Below, one piece after another: positions 11,751-23,153 of a DNA stretch of 64,000 nucleotides; positions within the stretch are counted from its first letter, which is position 1; every line of letters begins with the position of its first letter. The notes under the pieces were generated by a model. It was not told the DNA's origin and did no database searches. It worked only from the letters and a program-made list of their open reading frames with translations. Origin of the DNA: Raphanus sativus (lineage: Eukaryota; Streptophyta; Magnoliopsida; Brassicales; Brassicaceae). The translations under genes were made by a program, and so were the position numbers. The DNA is taken from NCBI RefSeq assembly GCF_000801105.2, contig NC_079512.1:39697848-39761847 (forward strand), in the 5' to 3' direction.

Positions 11751-12843
11751 TTACAAAGCGTCGCGTGCAGCGATCCTGGAAACAATGGCATCTCCGAGAG
11801 AGGATATCCCAAGTTCTTGGCTAGTTATCTTGTAATGCTGAAAATAATAATTAAATGTTGCTCAGATTATTACTTCTCTATAAACATATATGATTATCAA
11901 ACGAAAAGGGGAGGCTGTTACTAGAGTTCATAACCAAAATGTTACCTTTAAAATATTGGCTTGATTGGCTTTCGTCTTCAATTCCTCCAAGTCAATTTCC
12001 TTCCCGCTGATCAACTTCGCTACCTCCTCCATCTGTTTTTTTTTTTTTAAAAATCTTATAACATGTCATGGGTTGATAGAAAGAAAAGAAAACAGAAGCT
12101 AAAAAAAGTATAATAAAATGAATTATTTAGATGATGATGATGACCTCAAGGGGAGAAGCATTGAACCGGGCAGCTAGAATGTAAGTAGAGCTTTCAGATA
12201 TCCCACATCGGTTCAATGATTCTCTAATCTAGTTTGGAGCAAGAAACGAACAACAACAACATTAGAAAAGTTGTTTGTATATCTCTATTCTTATTACAAT
12301 TCACCAAACCAGAGAAACCAGATTAGTGAGACAAGAACAAATTCTAAAAAAAAGAAAAAAGAGACAAGAACAGTTTAAGAAGCACAAGGAACATTTGTTT
12401 GCTTTACATGTTTAGAGCCAGAGTAGTCGTAGACAAGCTCAGAATGAAGAGTTCGGGTTGATAAGGAATCGCGTGATTTGGAGACAAGTGCTTTCTGAGC
12501 AGCAGATAAGAGAGGGAACATGTCTGGTATCTGATAAAACACAATCCGTTTGATAAGATCCAAGAAGAAAACTAAATTTGTTAAAGAAATGTTAGGAAAA
12601 AAAAATGAAGAAAGAACTTAACGAGTAATGCATTGAGAAAGGAGACCTCCAGCTTCAGACTTCCATCTACCATCGAATTCAACAGCTCCCTGAAGATAAT
12701 GAGGTTTTTCTTATAGATTAAACTAAACAGAGATTCTCATAAGTATCTGTGCGGAGCAACAGAGTACAGTACTTGGAGTTGGTGACATCGGAGAAGAGAG
12801 AAACAGAGAGAGTGTTTTCGCGGTCGAGATGGAACACCTTTAT
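11751..12843 (-). CDS. KEOPS/EKC subunit Cgi121 (TPRKB) homologue, expected AUG missing
   Basis: Six exons on the minus strand: 12773-12843, 12623-12689, 12408-12530, 12145-12228, 11946-12032, 11751-11837. All junctions are GT-AG and in frame, giving about 172 residues (human TPRKB is 175). Recognisable blocks are VDGSLKLEVSFLNALL, KSRDSLSTRTLHSELVYDY, RCGISESSTYILAARFNA and the C-terminus DAIVSRIAARDAL. Cgi121 binds the Bud32 kinase and tRNA in the complex that makes t6A37 on ANN-decoding tRNAs. At the expected initiator the frame reads GGA-ATA-AAG-GTG-TTC-CAT; ATA (12841-12843) stands where Met is expected, and no in-frame ATG lies between it and an upstream TAA. The first in-frame ATG is in exon 2 (VDGSL region), which would remove about 34 residues. 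It is either a non-AUG start, an unrecognised 5' exon, or a damaged copy. It could be the orthologue of At4g34412. Confidence 0.85.
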
Positions 12844-12997
12844 TCCCTTTGGTCGGCGGTGAAAAATTAAGGAGGGGATTTAGGGTTTTACACCGCCGGA
12901 GTTTGTTGGAGACACCAGATCCGGCAAGTCAATATGCACTACTCAAGATAAATGATTAAAAAAATAACATAAAAACAAAAGAGGAGTCTACATTTAC

Positions 12998-13069
12998 GCG
13001 CCAGGAAGGGGTCGAACCTTCGACTTTCTGCTTAGGAAACAGACGCTCTATCCACTGAGCTACAGGCGC
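12998..13069 (-). tRNA. tRNA-Arg (anticodon CCU)
   Basis: A 72-base cloverleaf on the minus strand: acceptor GCGCCTG/CTGGCGC (one T-T mismatch), D-arm GCTC...GAGC, anticodon stem TCTGT/GCAGA (one T-G pair) with loop TTCCTAA (anticodon CCT), and T-arm GAAGG-TTCGACC-CCTTC. The A-box (TAGCTCAGTGG) and B-box (GGTTCGACC) promoters are intact. There is no intron. A run of T (TTTTG) for Pol III termination follows about 20 bases downstream on the minus strand. Confidence 0.95.
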
Positions 13070-14013
13070 TCTTTGTGCCCAATTATAAGTCTCTAATCTT
13101 TGTCTGTCATTCGGTTTGTTATATTTGCGAGGTCAGAAGACTCAAAACAGGGTATCTTCGATAAGTTTCCAGTTGACATGATCATATATGGTCTTTGAAA
13201 AAGGAAAAAAAAATACTAAAAGTTAGAAATTAGTTCCGTACGGATCGAGCAAATGATAGTTGTAAAATACTCAATAACTAGATCATGACCCGCTCGACTG
13301 AGCGGGAATCAAACTTTTTTTATTTTTATTTGTACTAAATGTTATATATGATTGCAAGTGTATTAATATAAAATTTTGATAAATAACAATGTGTACTAAT
13401 GTGTTTAAATAAGCAATGTGTTTAATTACTAAATTTGATTTTTAAAATTTATGATAATGTAAAGTAGATTTTTTATATATTATTTTAAATATATAGTGCT
13501 ATATTTTGTATTTTCAATATTTATCATACAAAACTTACATTGGGGTATTATTTATATGAAAATATGTATAACATAATATATTTATATATTATATAAACAT
13601 ATCTACGATTTTCGCAAAGGCCATGCGTACACGCACGGGTTTTATTTTTAAAATGTATTCTGTATTGTTTAGTTTTATGTAGTATCGAGTTTGTATAATT
13701 CAATTTTGTGTTTAAAGAACAATACCAAAACTATCTTTCGTATGTAAAAATAATATTTTGCAAGCGCGAGTTATGTCTTTTATTGTAACACAAAATTTGA
13801 TATAAAACTTATGTTCTTGTACATTACGAAGTTTAATTTTTTAAAATAATTATTACATAATTTGAAATTGAATTTTATCCCTGAGGTATAATATATTTGT
13901 CAGTAATGGTTCAATGCATTTTCGATATATATTATATTTCAGTTTGGTTTGTTTTTAGTATTATTGTATAAGTATAATACTATACAATATTACTATATTC
14001 TATATAATATATA

Positions 14014-14869
14014 TGATAGAACCGTATTTTATAAACTACGGATTACTGAATATTGTAAAGAATAAAAAATGATAAAACTATACCAAAGAGTAAGAAAAGG
14101 ATGATACAACTGCAGAGGCGAGATATTATCTCTTTCCTTAACTCAAAATACGTCCCGTAGTGCGACGGTTCGATAACGTAATGAGTCCCAGGATACAACT
14201 GCAAACAATCTTCTGAATTTGCGTCACTCTATCAGAAGCCTGGCGAAACTAATTTTGTGTTGTACTCTCAGACACAAAAATAAATAAAATAAAACATCAC
14301 TATAACATGGAGGAATTGTATTTGTTGTTGGTTTTCAAGTGTGTCTCACTCTATATTTTCTAAATGGCTCACAAGCCTTTATATAGAAAATACAAAACAT
14401 CACATTATGCTTTTGAGAAGCCATAACATACAAGAGAGTAATGGAGTCTTAAAGTCAAAAAATCAATATTGTCATTAAGAAAATTTAATTCCTTTTGACT
14501 CAATTTTTAATGACTTAGCAATAAAGAATATATTATATATTTGACCAAATCAAACATAAATAATATTTCTTTTAATTTGGGTTTGCATTTTATGTTTATA
14601 CAAACATAAAGATAGTCATGAATAAGTAATGGACATAGTATCCAACTAACAAATTCAAACCCAAATATCCAATATATGACATTTGCTAATTTTTAATATT
14701 TAGCCAAACTCATTTTGGACTTCCATTTCTCATTCAAAACCAACTCTGATTTTGACATACGAGTACACTACTTCATAGTGTCAAACATTCGGTTATTCCG
14801 ACGAACGTCTTCGTCCCGAAACATACCGAAAATGGTCTTAAACCATTTCGTCAAAAACGAGTTCCAACA
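14014..14869 (-). repeat. LTR, left copy (3' LTR of the minus-strand element)
   Basis: An 856-bp repeat with TG...CA ends on both strands, almost identical to 16999-17854. The polypurine tract abuts its right edge, which marks it as the 3' LTR. Confidence 0.92.
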
Positions 14870-16998
14870 ATCCCCCACATGAATAGAAATGCTTCTAGAC
14901 ACTAGACGACTCGACAGACTTGACTTCCTAGACAAGACTCGACAAGACTCAACAAGACTCAACTACGGACTTTTGAGAGTACAAACGAGAAATTCACTGC
15001 ATGATGAGTTGGTAGCAATTTTTCAGCCTTGAACCAGTCATTGTTAATAGCTATCGGATTTACTCGGCCAGGAGGTGGCCATGATGTCTTGAACCTCCCG
15101 GGCTTTGGTGTAAACCTAGACAATAGCCAAAACACAATTTCATTCTCTCACAAAACCAATTTCTCTATTGTGTTCATTTTGGCCGTGAACATTCCTGGTA
15201 ATCATGAGTGAACTTTAGAGAATATAGCCATTTTATTCTCCTAGAAACGGCCCCATTTCACACCCACAAGGTGATTTGCCATTAGTTTTGTTTAGAGGAG
15301 TATCATGTACTACTCCATTCATATCTCAAAACAATTGGCACAAATCATTAAAAGCAAATGCTTATCCTCTATTCCTTACATGTAGCACTGTTTAATCATC
15401 CTAGGAACTGGGTATAGACCGAAGTCTTACAGTGCTTTGGGCAGACTTAGTTTGACTTAGTTGTCTCCTTGAACCTATTTCTTGGGATCTCCAATCTGAT
15501 AAGTAGAGTTACCGCCAAACCTCATCTTAGTTCATAGGCTAAACCCATTCCTCTTGATGATATTACAATTTGATCTCATGACACACCTTTATTAACAGGA
15601 TCCTAGGTTGTCATCACATTGAACATAATCTCTTGAGATTAGTCGAGATCAATTGTCTAATGATTTTTGTCATCTTTTTTTTTTCCAAGATACAATCAAC
15701 CATTATACATAAAACTCAGTGTATGACACTAGTTTTTTTTTTTAATTATATTTTGATAACTATCACAAATTTCATTTGGCCTCTTGCCAACGACTTTATA
15801 TGGTAAGCAAAGCTTCCCCCACATTTCTTGAGATAGCTCAAAACCATGCATATTTACATTTAACATCTCTTAAGAGCTTAGAAGGTTAATCTACAACTCT
15901 TTTAGATTTAAATGAATAATAAAAACAATTTCGAAAAATTGTTATAATTTTCTTTAAAATGTATTTCATTCTCAGAAATTCACATTTTAGATACAACTAT
16001 TTTCATAGTTTTCTCAAGTTGATTTATAAATCTAACTTGTATATGCTTTGAATTTTTCCAAAACATATTTTGCTTTTAGCAAATATACATATCATTATAT
16101 GATATTGTTTGTGCCATCAAAACCACCATTTTCTATGGCTATTCTCAAATATATTGACTTTAGAAACTACAATACACATGTCAGTTTCAATCATATTGGT
16201 CTGAAAATTCTCATTGGTTTTGCATGATCAACCTTTTTAAAAAAATTGCATTTAAGCATTGACGAAATACAAATGTTTTGATCAATATCAACAAACATTT
16301 TATTTCTTATGGCAAATGATTTATATGTGGCAGACCTCTCCCAAATTTAATTTGGGGCGTCGACTCACAAAATTCATTTCCATTCATATAACATGATCCC
16401 TTAAGAATCAAAATGTTATTTATAACTATGGTTTCACCATATTTGAAACTTGAATTTCTTCTTATTTTCTCATGGTCAACATACTTAATAACTAAATTAA
16501 GTTATCCCAAAATCTGAAAGAAGAAAACAAAAACGTTAAATCATTCTTGATAATTAAAGCAATTAATTATCTTAACCAAGTCAATGTAATAACACATTTT
16601 GACCAATTAAAAAAAAAACGTTTTAACTTGATGGAGATCCTGTTTGCATCAAAACAAAAACAAGATATCATTAGTGCATATAATGAGAAAAAAATGAATT
16701 TTTATCCCCATAGAAATCATTAACAAAAATAATCTGATGGAGTGGACAGATTTTTGATCACCATGAAATCTCCAATTCCTGTTTTCATGACAAAACACTT
16801 CACAAAATAATCAGTTTTGTTAGTGTAATAATACAAACAAAAAATTTACTAGAAAGATTATTTTGAAATAATCCTATAGATCTGATTCCGGCATCTTTTC
16901 CCAAAGATCAATCAACCTGTTCTTACAAAAAAAAAATTCTTTTTACAATAATCAGTCCGGTTAGTGCAAAGCAATAAACGGATATTTTGAGTTAAGAC

Positions 16999-17854
16999 TG
17001 ATAGAACCGTATTTTATAAACTACGGATTACTGAATATTGTAAAGAATAAAAAATGATAAAACTATACCAAAGAGTAAGAAAAGGATGATATAACTGCAG
17101 AGGCGAGATATTATCTCTTTCCTTAACTCAAAATACGTCCCGTAGTGCGACGGTTCGATAACGTAATGAGTCCCAGGATACAACTGCAAACAATCTTCTG
17201 AATTTGCGTCACTCTATCAGAAGCCTGGCGAAACTAATTTTGTGTTGTACTCTCAGACACAAAAATAAATAAAATAAAACATCACTATAACATGGAGGAA
17301 TTGTATTTGTTGTTGGTTTTCAAGTGTGTCTCACTCTATATTTTCTAAATGGCTCACAAGCCTTTATATAGAAAATACAAAACATCACATTATGCTTTTG
17401 AGAAGCCATAACATACAAGAGAGTAATGGAGTCTTAAAGTCAAAAAATCAATATTGTCATTAAGAAAATTTAATTCCTTTTGACTCAATTTTTAATGACT
17501 TAGCAATAAAGAATATATTATATATTTGACCAAATCAAACATAAATAATATTTCTTTTAATTTGGGTTTGCATTTTATGTTTATACAAACATAAAGATAG
17601 TCATGAATAAGTAATGGACATAGTATCCAACTAACAAATTCAAACCCAAATATCCAATATATGACATTTGCTAATTTTTAATATTTAGCCAAACTCATTT
17701 TGGACTTCCATTTCTCATTCAAAACCAACTCTGATTTTGACATACGAGTACACTACTTCATAGTGTCAAACATTCGGTTATTCCGACGAACGTCTTCGTC
17801 CCGAAACATACCGAAAATGGTCTTAAACCATTTCGTCAAAAACGAGTTCCAACA
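16999..17854 (-). repeat. LTR, right copy (5' LTR of the minus-strand element)
   Basis: An 856-bp repeat matching 14014-14869 with one visible substitution (T at 17092). Transcription would start inside it, downstream of the TATA box near 17365, and run leftwards. Confidence 0.92.
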
Positions 17855-17890
17855 ATATAAAGCTATGTGTTATTTATTTTAGAAAGTAGA

Positions 17891-20194
17891 TTAGGCCCAA
17901 GGTAGTTAAAAAATAGTCAAATCTTTATGTATGTGTCTATGATTTATCTACCTAATGTTATTCGTACTAATAAAATCAATATGGCCAATGAAAGTATACT
18001 GATCAATTTAAAATGAATTGTATAGGGTAATTCTAGTAAGATTAATATTTTTAGTATTCTTAGTATCTATCTTATTTAAATCGATATGTAATAAATGTGA
18101 AACTATATATAGAATATGGACAAAAAAAGAATTGTATTTAAGGAAATACATCAATGCAAAGTTAGACTATGGTACGTATTATGTATAAGGAATGAGACAT
18201 TTAATAATTTAAATATATGAGGTCCACCTTTAAAATCTACATAGAATAAGTTGTAATGTTTCTGATTTAATAAGATAGATGTTTAACAAATAAAAAAAAC
18301 AGTACTCTACCATAGGGATACGTATCAGGGTTGACATGCTACATTACATTCACCTATTTATTGATTTTCTAGTTTCGTTTAATTATTTTCAAAAGCTTGG
18401 AAATGTTGTTTGTATCCATTCACAATTATGCAGTAACAATGTTCAAAGTTCAAACTAACTAGATACCAAAGCAGTATAATCTTCACGATATACTACTCTA
18501 TGCGTATAAGATTTCATGTCAACTATTATCAGCCTACGAACATATAACAACCTCTAAACCTCATGAGTTATGACATGAAGTCCAAAATCCCCGTCAGACG
18601 GAACATCAAATATTCAGCCAGAACGATCAAATCAACAGTGTATATATAGACATTTCATAGAATTAGTGCACAACGCCTTCAAAACATTGAAATTCCAAAT
18701 ATCGATGTTCCCTAAATTCTCTTCTTTTTTTTCTTAGTTATTACTACTAATTTAATAATTTCCCTCATAATTGAGCTGGATATTTACGGATTTGCTCTCT
18801 GCCCATCCAGCCATGCATGCCCCATCCATAACTGGAATCATCGCTTGCCTCGTAAGAAGAAAACACGGTCTAGTGAAAAGGAAGTCGAGAGGAGCAACGA
18901 AGTTCATCGAACCTTCCTCTTTTTAGTATTACTTATTTTAAATATATCACAAGATTGAGCGAAATCCAAGATCCGACCTTGTACGTCGAGCCTCTGTTTT
19001 TGTTACGTTATAATAATGTATTTGATGCTTAATTAATCATCACAAGAAGACAAAAGTTTCTCAAAATTTTGTGAACTGCAAGAGACAACTTGTGTTCACT
19101 ATATGGGAGACCATATGAGAGACACACTCTCATATATGCATTAATCTATACACAAGTAGACGTCAGATAAGATAGTATAAGATAAACACTTAGATTTTTA
19201 CGTATATATCAAAGTAACTTTTAAGAGTTATAGAGAGTCTTAATTAAGTTGAGATAGCAAAGGAATACAACAAAAATTGTACGGTAACTATAAATGTTTT
19301 GTTTTCGGTGATTTAAAAATGGGTTTTCTTAAGTTTCAAAAAAAGAGAGGGTTTTCTTGGTTGTTGAGAGAAGAACGTGTGTGTGTAATTACTGTTAACT
19401 TGTCGGAAACCCATTTGCGTGGGAACTCAGATTAGTAATTACTGTGTGCATTAGCCAATAAACAGCTATCATTATCACATGGTCTTTTGAGATGTGCAGT
19501 ATAAACTACCCATATCAATTAACTGTTAATTACTCAGACTCTAGATTATCTGATATGATTTATAAGTATATCCCTAGCTTCTAAAGTTTTTATGGTTTAA
19601 ACAAATAATTTTCGTGTGACCTTTGGAGACTTTAGATAGCCATCAAAATATTACTATTTTTATCCCCAGTTATATTCGAAGCGTAAAACAACTTAGATGG
19701 GAAATTTCTTAGAAATTGCATGATAGTTTTCCTGAAATTGCATGTGCATGAAATTAAAACGCACATGTTCCTAAAACATCCCTTTGCGTTAATTTAGGGT
19801 TTCATCTTCCAACTATTAAACAGAAGTACTCTAGTATTGTTTTTCGTGATCATAAATGGCTCTTCTTGTGTATCAAGAGACTGTTAACATTAACCCATTA
19901 ATTTTTTCCTTCTGTTGACCCCTAAAATGGATTTAAGTTATTATTGAAGATAACTTAAATCAATTAAGAATCTAATCTTAGATCTCCAAACCTCCAAGAG
20001 ACAGTACTTTCGTCCCTTGTGTATGTGTGACACCATATGCGATGATAAACTATTGTCTATCCTTATTATTTTGTATAAAAAAGAAGTACATGAATCCAAC
20101 ATGTATCATATAAATACAGACAATGTACTAACTGAGAATGCAACAAATACAGTAGAACACCAAACAAGTATAGATCAGCAAAGAGAAAATAAAA
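17891..20194. other. Intergenic upstream of the 127-aa gene
   Basis: AT-rich and without a supported gene. An imperfect inverted repeat pairs ATCTATCTTATT (about 18064-18083) with AATAAGATAGAT (about 18268-18282), spanning about 220 bp; it may be a degraded MITE. The last 200 bp should carry the promoter and leader of the gene at 20195. Confidence 0.35.
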
Positions 20195-20578
20195 ATGGAG
20201 TACTCGAACATGAAGCAACATCATCAGTACGGTGCATATGCAGAGCCAAGAATCTCGTTTTCCAGCGGTTTCGCAGCTACTAAGAACGACATGATCAAGT
20301 ACAAGGAGGCACCGGTGTCGTCAGATGATTTTGAGTTCGGTGTCAACAACTTCTCAATGATCACAGCAGATGAAATCTTCTTTGATGGCATGATCTTACC
20401 ACTCAAGGAAGAAGCCAACACGACGAAGAGAATGTCAACTTTGAGGGAGGAACTCAGCGAAGAAGAAAATGATTCGCCGAGAAGCAAATCAAAAGGGTCC
20501 AGTGGTTGGTGGAGAGAGAGGTTAGGATTCGCGAAGTCCAAGAAAGATCACAAGAGAAATTCTTTTTATCACCATTAG
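20195..20578 (+). CDS. Small protein of unknown function (At4g34419-like)
   Basis: Single-exon frame of 127 codons starting MEYSNMKQHHQYG in an AAAATGG context. I do not recognise a domain. A middle part (FGVNNFSMITADEIFFDGMI) is acidic and hydrophobic, followed by a Ser/Glu-rich stretch (LREELSEEEND) and a basic, Trp-containing tail (GSSGWWRERLGFAKSKKDHK). There is no signal peptide or membrane segment. Codon use and clean boundaries favour a real gene, and its place between the Cgi121 and sulfotransferase-like genes matches an Arabidopsis small unknown gene. An A-rich leader precedes it and a T-rich 3' region follows. Confidence 0.75.
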   Translation: MEYSNMKQHHQYGAYAEPRISFSSGFAATKNDMIKYKEAPVSSDDFEFGVNNFSMITADEIFFDGMILPLKEEANTTKRMSTLREELSEEENDSPRSKSKGSSGWWRERLGFAKSKKDHKRNSFYHH

Positions 20579-20931
20579 AAGCAAATTCTACAACTACACA
20601 ATGACCCTTTTGATATTTTTTTCTTCTGTTTTTGAGTTTCTTCTCTTCGTAGGGACTTAATGTATTTGCTAATTTGGTCTGTAATGTGTTCTCTAAGTTT
20701 TTTTTTCTCACTTCTTCACTGTTCCTCGTCGATGTAAAAATTGTTTGCGGTTGAAGAATTTATTTTTCTTTCTGTGTTTCCAGTGTTCTTTTCCATAATT
20801 AAGCCTCAATTAAAAATGTGACAAAAAAAAAGCCTCAGTAAAAAAATTAATGGCCATATCGAATTTCTTTTTCAAACTTTTCATCCATCCAATTTTTAAA
20901 TCAGAATTAACCAAAAATCTGTATGTGTAAC

Positions 20932-21098
20932 TAGCTGCGGATCTAGAATTTATTTTTAACTGGAACAAAATTTTAATATCAATGTATAATTTGAAATATC
21001 ATCAGGGGCATATGAAAAAATTGCATACAGTTACATGAAAATTTCAAATATCATGGGGCAACTGCCCCACCCAAAATGGGCATAGCTCCGCCAATGAG
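20932..21098. mobile_element. Small non-autonomous hAT-type element (MITE)
   Basis: The 167-bp insert is flanked by an exact 8-bp duplication TGTGTAAC (20924-20931 and 21099-21106). The ends are imperfect inverted copies: left GCTGCGGATCTAGA, right (reverse complement) ATTGGCGGAGCTATG, resembling the GGCGGAGC ends of Tip100-like hAT elements. There is no coding capacity. The GC-rich GGGGCAACTGCCCCACCC near the right end is typical of such elements. Confidence 0.75.
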
Positions 21099-21106
21099 TG
21101 TGTAAC

Positions 21107-21620
21107 AAGAAGTTCAGACTTATTTAGCTAAAATAGCATTGAGATGATATCTACGTAGATCGCCTGCGGCAACCGATTATGTACTTAATTAACATAATAT
21201 TTTATCTTTTTGGAATTAACAATTAAATTCGCAAGCTGTGTTGATATTAGTAAATCGTCAAAATGTTAGGATTTTTAAATACCACATAATGTAATAAACG
21301 AAAACAATCAACCTCTAACGTTGCCTCCTGTTCGTCTCGGAGTTTACGCTCTACTTTTCCTGAAATTTCCATACTTTTTTTTGAAACTGAACTATTTTTC
21401 ATTTTAATTTTAATAAAATCGAAATCCGTGAAGTCGAAGCAACCGAACAGAAAAGGAGAAAAAAACAACGGTCGTGGGGCTTCGCTCTAATCAATAATCA
21501 TTGCGTTGATCTCTAAAACAAAAGTTCTACATTATTTTTGTCTGAAAATTTTCAATGTCTTTCTCTTGTCCTGTTCCTTTTTGATCTCTCAAATCTCTCT
21601 CTCTCTTTGTCAAGACAGCC
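21107..21620. other. Intergenic, leader of the sulfotransferase-like gene
   Basis: AT-rich sequence with no gene. CT-rich tracts just before 21621 look like a plant 5' leader. Confidence 0.4.
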
Positions 21621-23153
21621 ATGGCCGACGATCATTCTTTGCTCTCCAAGGTACATTTGGTCGTGTGTGGCTTTTAGATTCAAAAACTTTGCTCCTTTTT
21701 TTAATCTGCTTGTGACTTTGTGAGTGATCTGATCTTCATTCTCAGCTCGTAGTAATCCCACATTCCTTTGCTCTAATCCATACAGATTGATTCTTTGAGC
21801 ATCAGTATCATTAGAAAACAACAGATTTTTGATGATTATTTATTCTAATTAGTTAATTAACACGAGGACGTGAATGAATTGTTCTTTTTATTTGCAGGAT
21901 AGTTTTGTCATGAAGCTTCCTAAACAGTCCTCACTTGAACTAAGAATGGTCGTTCTCTTCTTTGTAATGGTATGCGCCGTGTACATTTGCTCCATTTGTC
22001 TGAAGCAAATTGGAGTTAGCCCAAACTACGGTTTCTTGAACGTTGAAGTCTTTGAGAGGCCTTGTCCTGAGCCTGACATCGAACCATGGGACATTCCCTT
22101 TGTGCATTACCCTAAACCAAAGACATATAACAGGTAACAAAAGTTTAATTAAAGCCTTTGTGAGTATTGCTTCTACCTACGTACCCTTTATATTGATTAG
22201 TATTTTTGTGGGTTTTGAAATAATCTAGGGATGAGTGTTCTTGCCAACCGGTTAGGTACTTTGCGATTATCTCAATGCAGAGATCTGGTAGTGGCTGGTT
22301 TGAGACTTAAGTTAACAATCATACTAACATAAGCTCCAACGGAGAAATCTTTTCTAATAAAGATAGGAGGGCTAATGTTTCATCCATTTTTGAGACACTT
22401 GACAAGGTCTATAACCTAGACTGGTTAAGTAGTGCCTCTAAGAATGAGTGTACTTCCGCTGTTGGCTTCAAGTGGATGCTTAATCAGGTAATTAATGTTG
22501 CACAAAGATAATGCTAAATTTAAATCCATATATATATTAAATTGGTAACATTGTGAATATTGCAGGGTCTGATGAAACACCATGAAGAAATAGTAGAATA
22601 CTTCAAAACCAGAGGCGTCTCTTCAATTTTCCTCTTCAGAAGAAACTTATTGCGCCGCATGATATCAGTACTCGCAAACTCTTATGACAGAGACGCCAAG
22701 CTATTAAACGGGACGCACAAATCTCACGTCCATTCGCCCAAAGAGGCTGAGATACTTGCGGGTTACAAACCAATGATCAACACAACGCTTTTGATAACAG
22801 AACTGAAGAAGATTCAGGAAACGACTATTAAAGCATTGGCTTACTTTAATACCACTCGACATATTCTTCTCTACTACGAAGATGTTGTCGACAACCGCAT
22901 TGTGGTTTGTTACATCTAACTCCTTTGGAAACTAGATAAACTCAGTGATTGTGTCTTATGTGCTAAATATGAGTTTTGAACGCAGAGACTAGACGATGTT
23001 CAAGAGTTTCTAAAGGTCCCAAAACGTGAGTTAAAGAGTCGGCAAGTGAAGATTCATCGAGGTTCATTGTCACAACATGTAGAGAACTGGGAAGAAGTTC
23101 AAACCACATTAAAAGGAACAAGTTTTGAAAACTTTTTGCGCCAAGATTTTTAA
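21621..23153 (+). pseudogene. Sulfotransferase-like P-loop membrane protein with in-frame stop (At4g34420-like)
   Basis: Five exons can be joined in frame: 21621-21650, 21898-22133, 22229-22487, 22566-22901 (the donor could be 3 bases later), 22986-23153. Together they would encode about 342 residues, but exon 3 contains TAA at 22308-22310, directly after SMQRSGSGWFET, so the product stops at residue 115. The N-terminus starts MADDHSLLSK and has one hydrophobic segment (MVVLFFVMVCAVYICSICL), suggesting a type II Golgi/ER protein. The QRSGSGW motif resembles the 5'-phosphosulfate loop of sulfotransferases, and FRRNLLRRMISVLANSY resembles the 3'-phosphate site. All sequence after the stop stays open and splice sites are intact, so the lesion is recent, a nonsense allele, or a sequencing error. 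Substrate unknown. Confidence 0.8.

Larger units (their letters stand above)
14014..17854 (-). mobile_element. Non-autonomous Copia-type LTR retrotransposon (3.8 kb)
   Basis: Two direct repeats of 856 bp (14014-14869 and 16999-17854) flank a 2.1-kb interior, and the whole is bounded by the 5-bp duplication ATATA (14009-14013 and 17855-17859). Orientation is minus: read that way the LTR begins TGTTGGAACTCG and ends TCTATCA, is preceded by a polypurine tract ATGTGGGGGAT (14870-14880), and carries a TATA box (CTATATAAAGG, near 14376-14386 and 17360-17371). I could find one base difference between the LTRs (C at 14107, T at 17092). No open frame for gag, protease, integrase or reverse transcriptase is present, so movement must have used proteins of another element. 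A canonical TGG-starting tRNA primer site is not obvious after the 5' LTR. Confidence 0.9.
13278..17890 (-). mobile_element. Possible Helitron interrupted by an LTR element
   Basis: On the minus strand the left edge forms a Helitron-like 3' end: hairpin CCCGCTC-AGTC-GAGCGGG, then TCATGAT and CTAG followed by host T. A possible 5' end TCTAC preceded by host A lies at 17886-17890, beyond the LTR element. Removing the LTR element and its target duplication leaves about 770 bp, AT-rich and non-coding, a usual size for non-autonomous Helitrons. A second, degraded hairpin with the same polarity occurs at about 13619-13641. The 3' end is convincing; the 5' end is a guess. Confidence 0.4.

Noticed and set aside
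14768..14962. 64-codon frame at the 3' LTR edge
   Set aside because: It crosses the LTR/polypurine boundary and has no retroelement protein motif.
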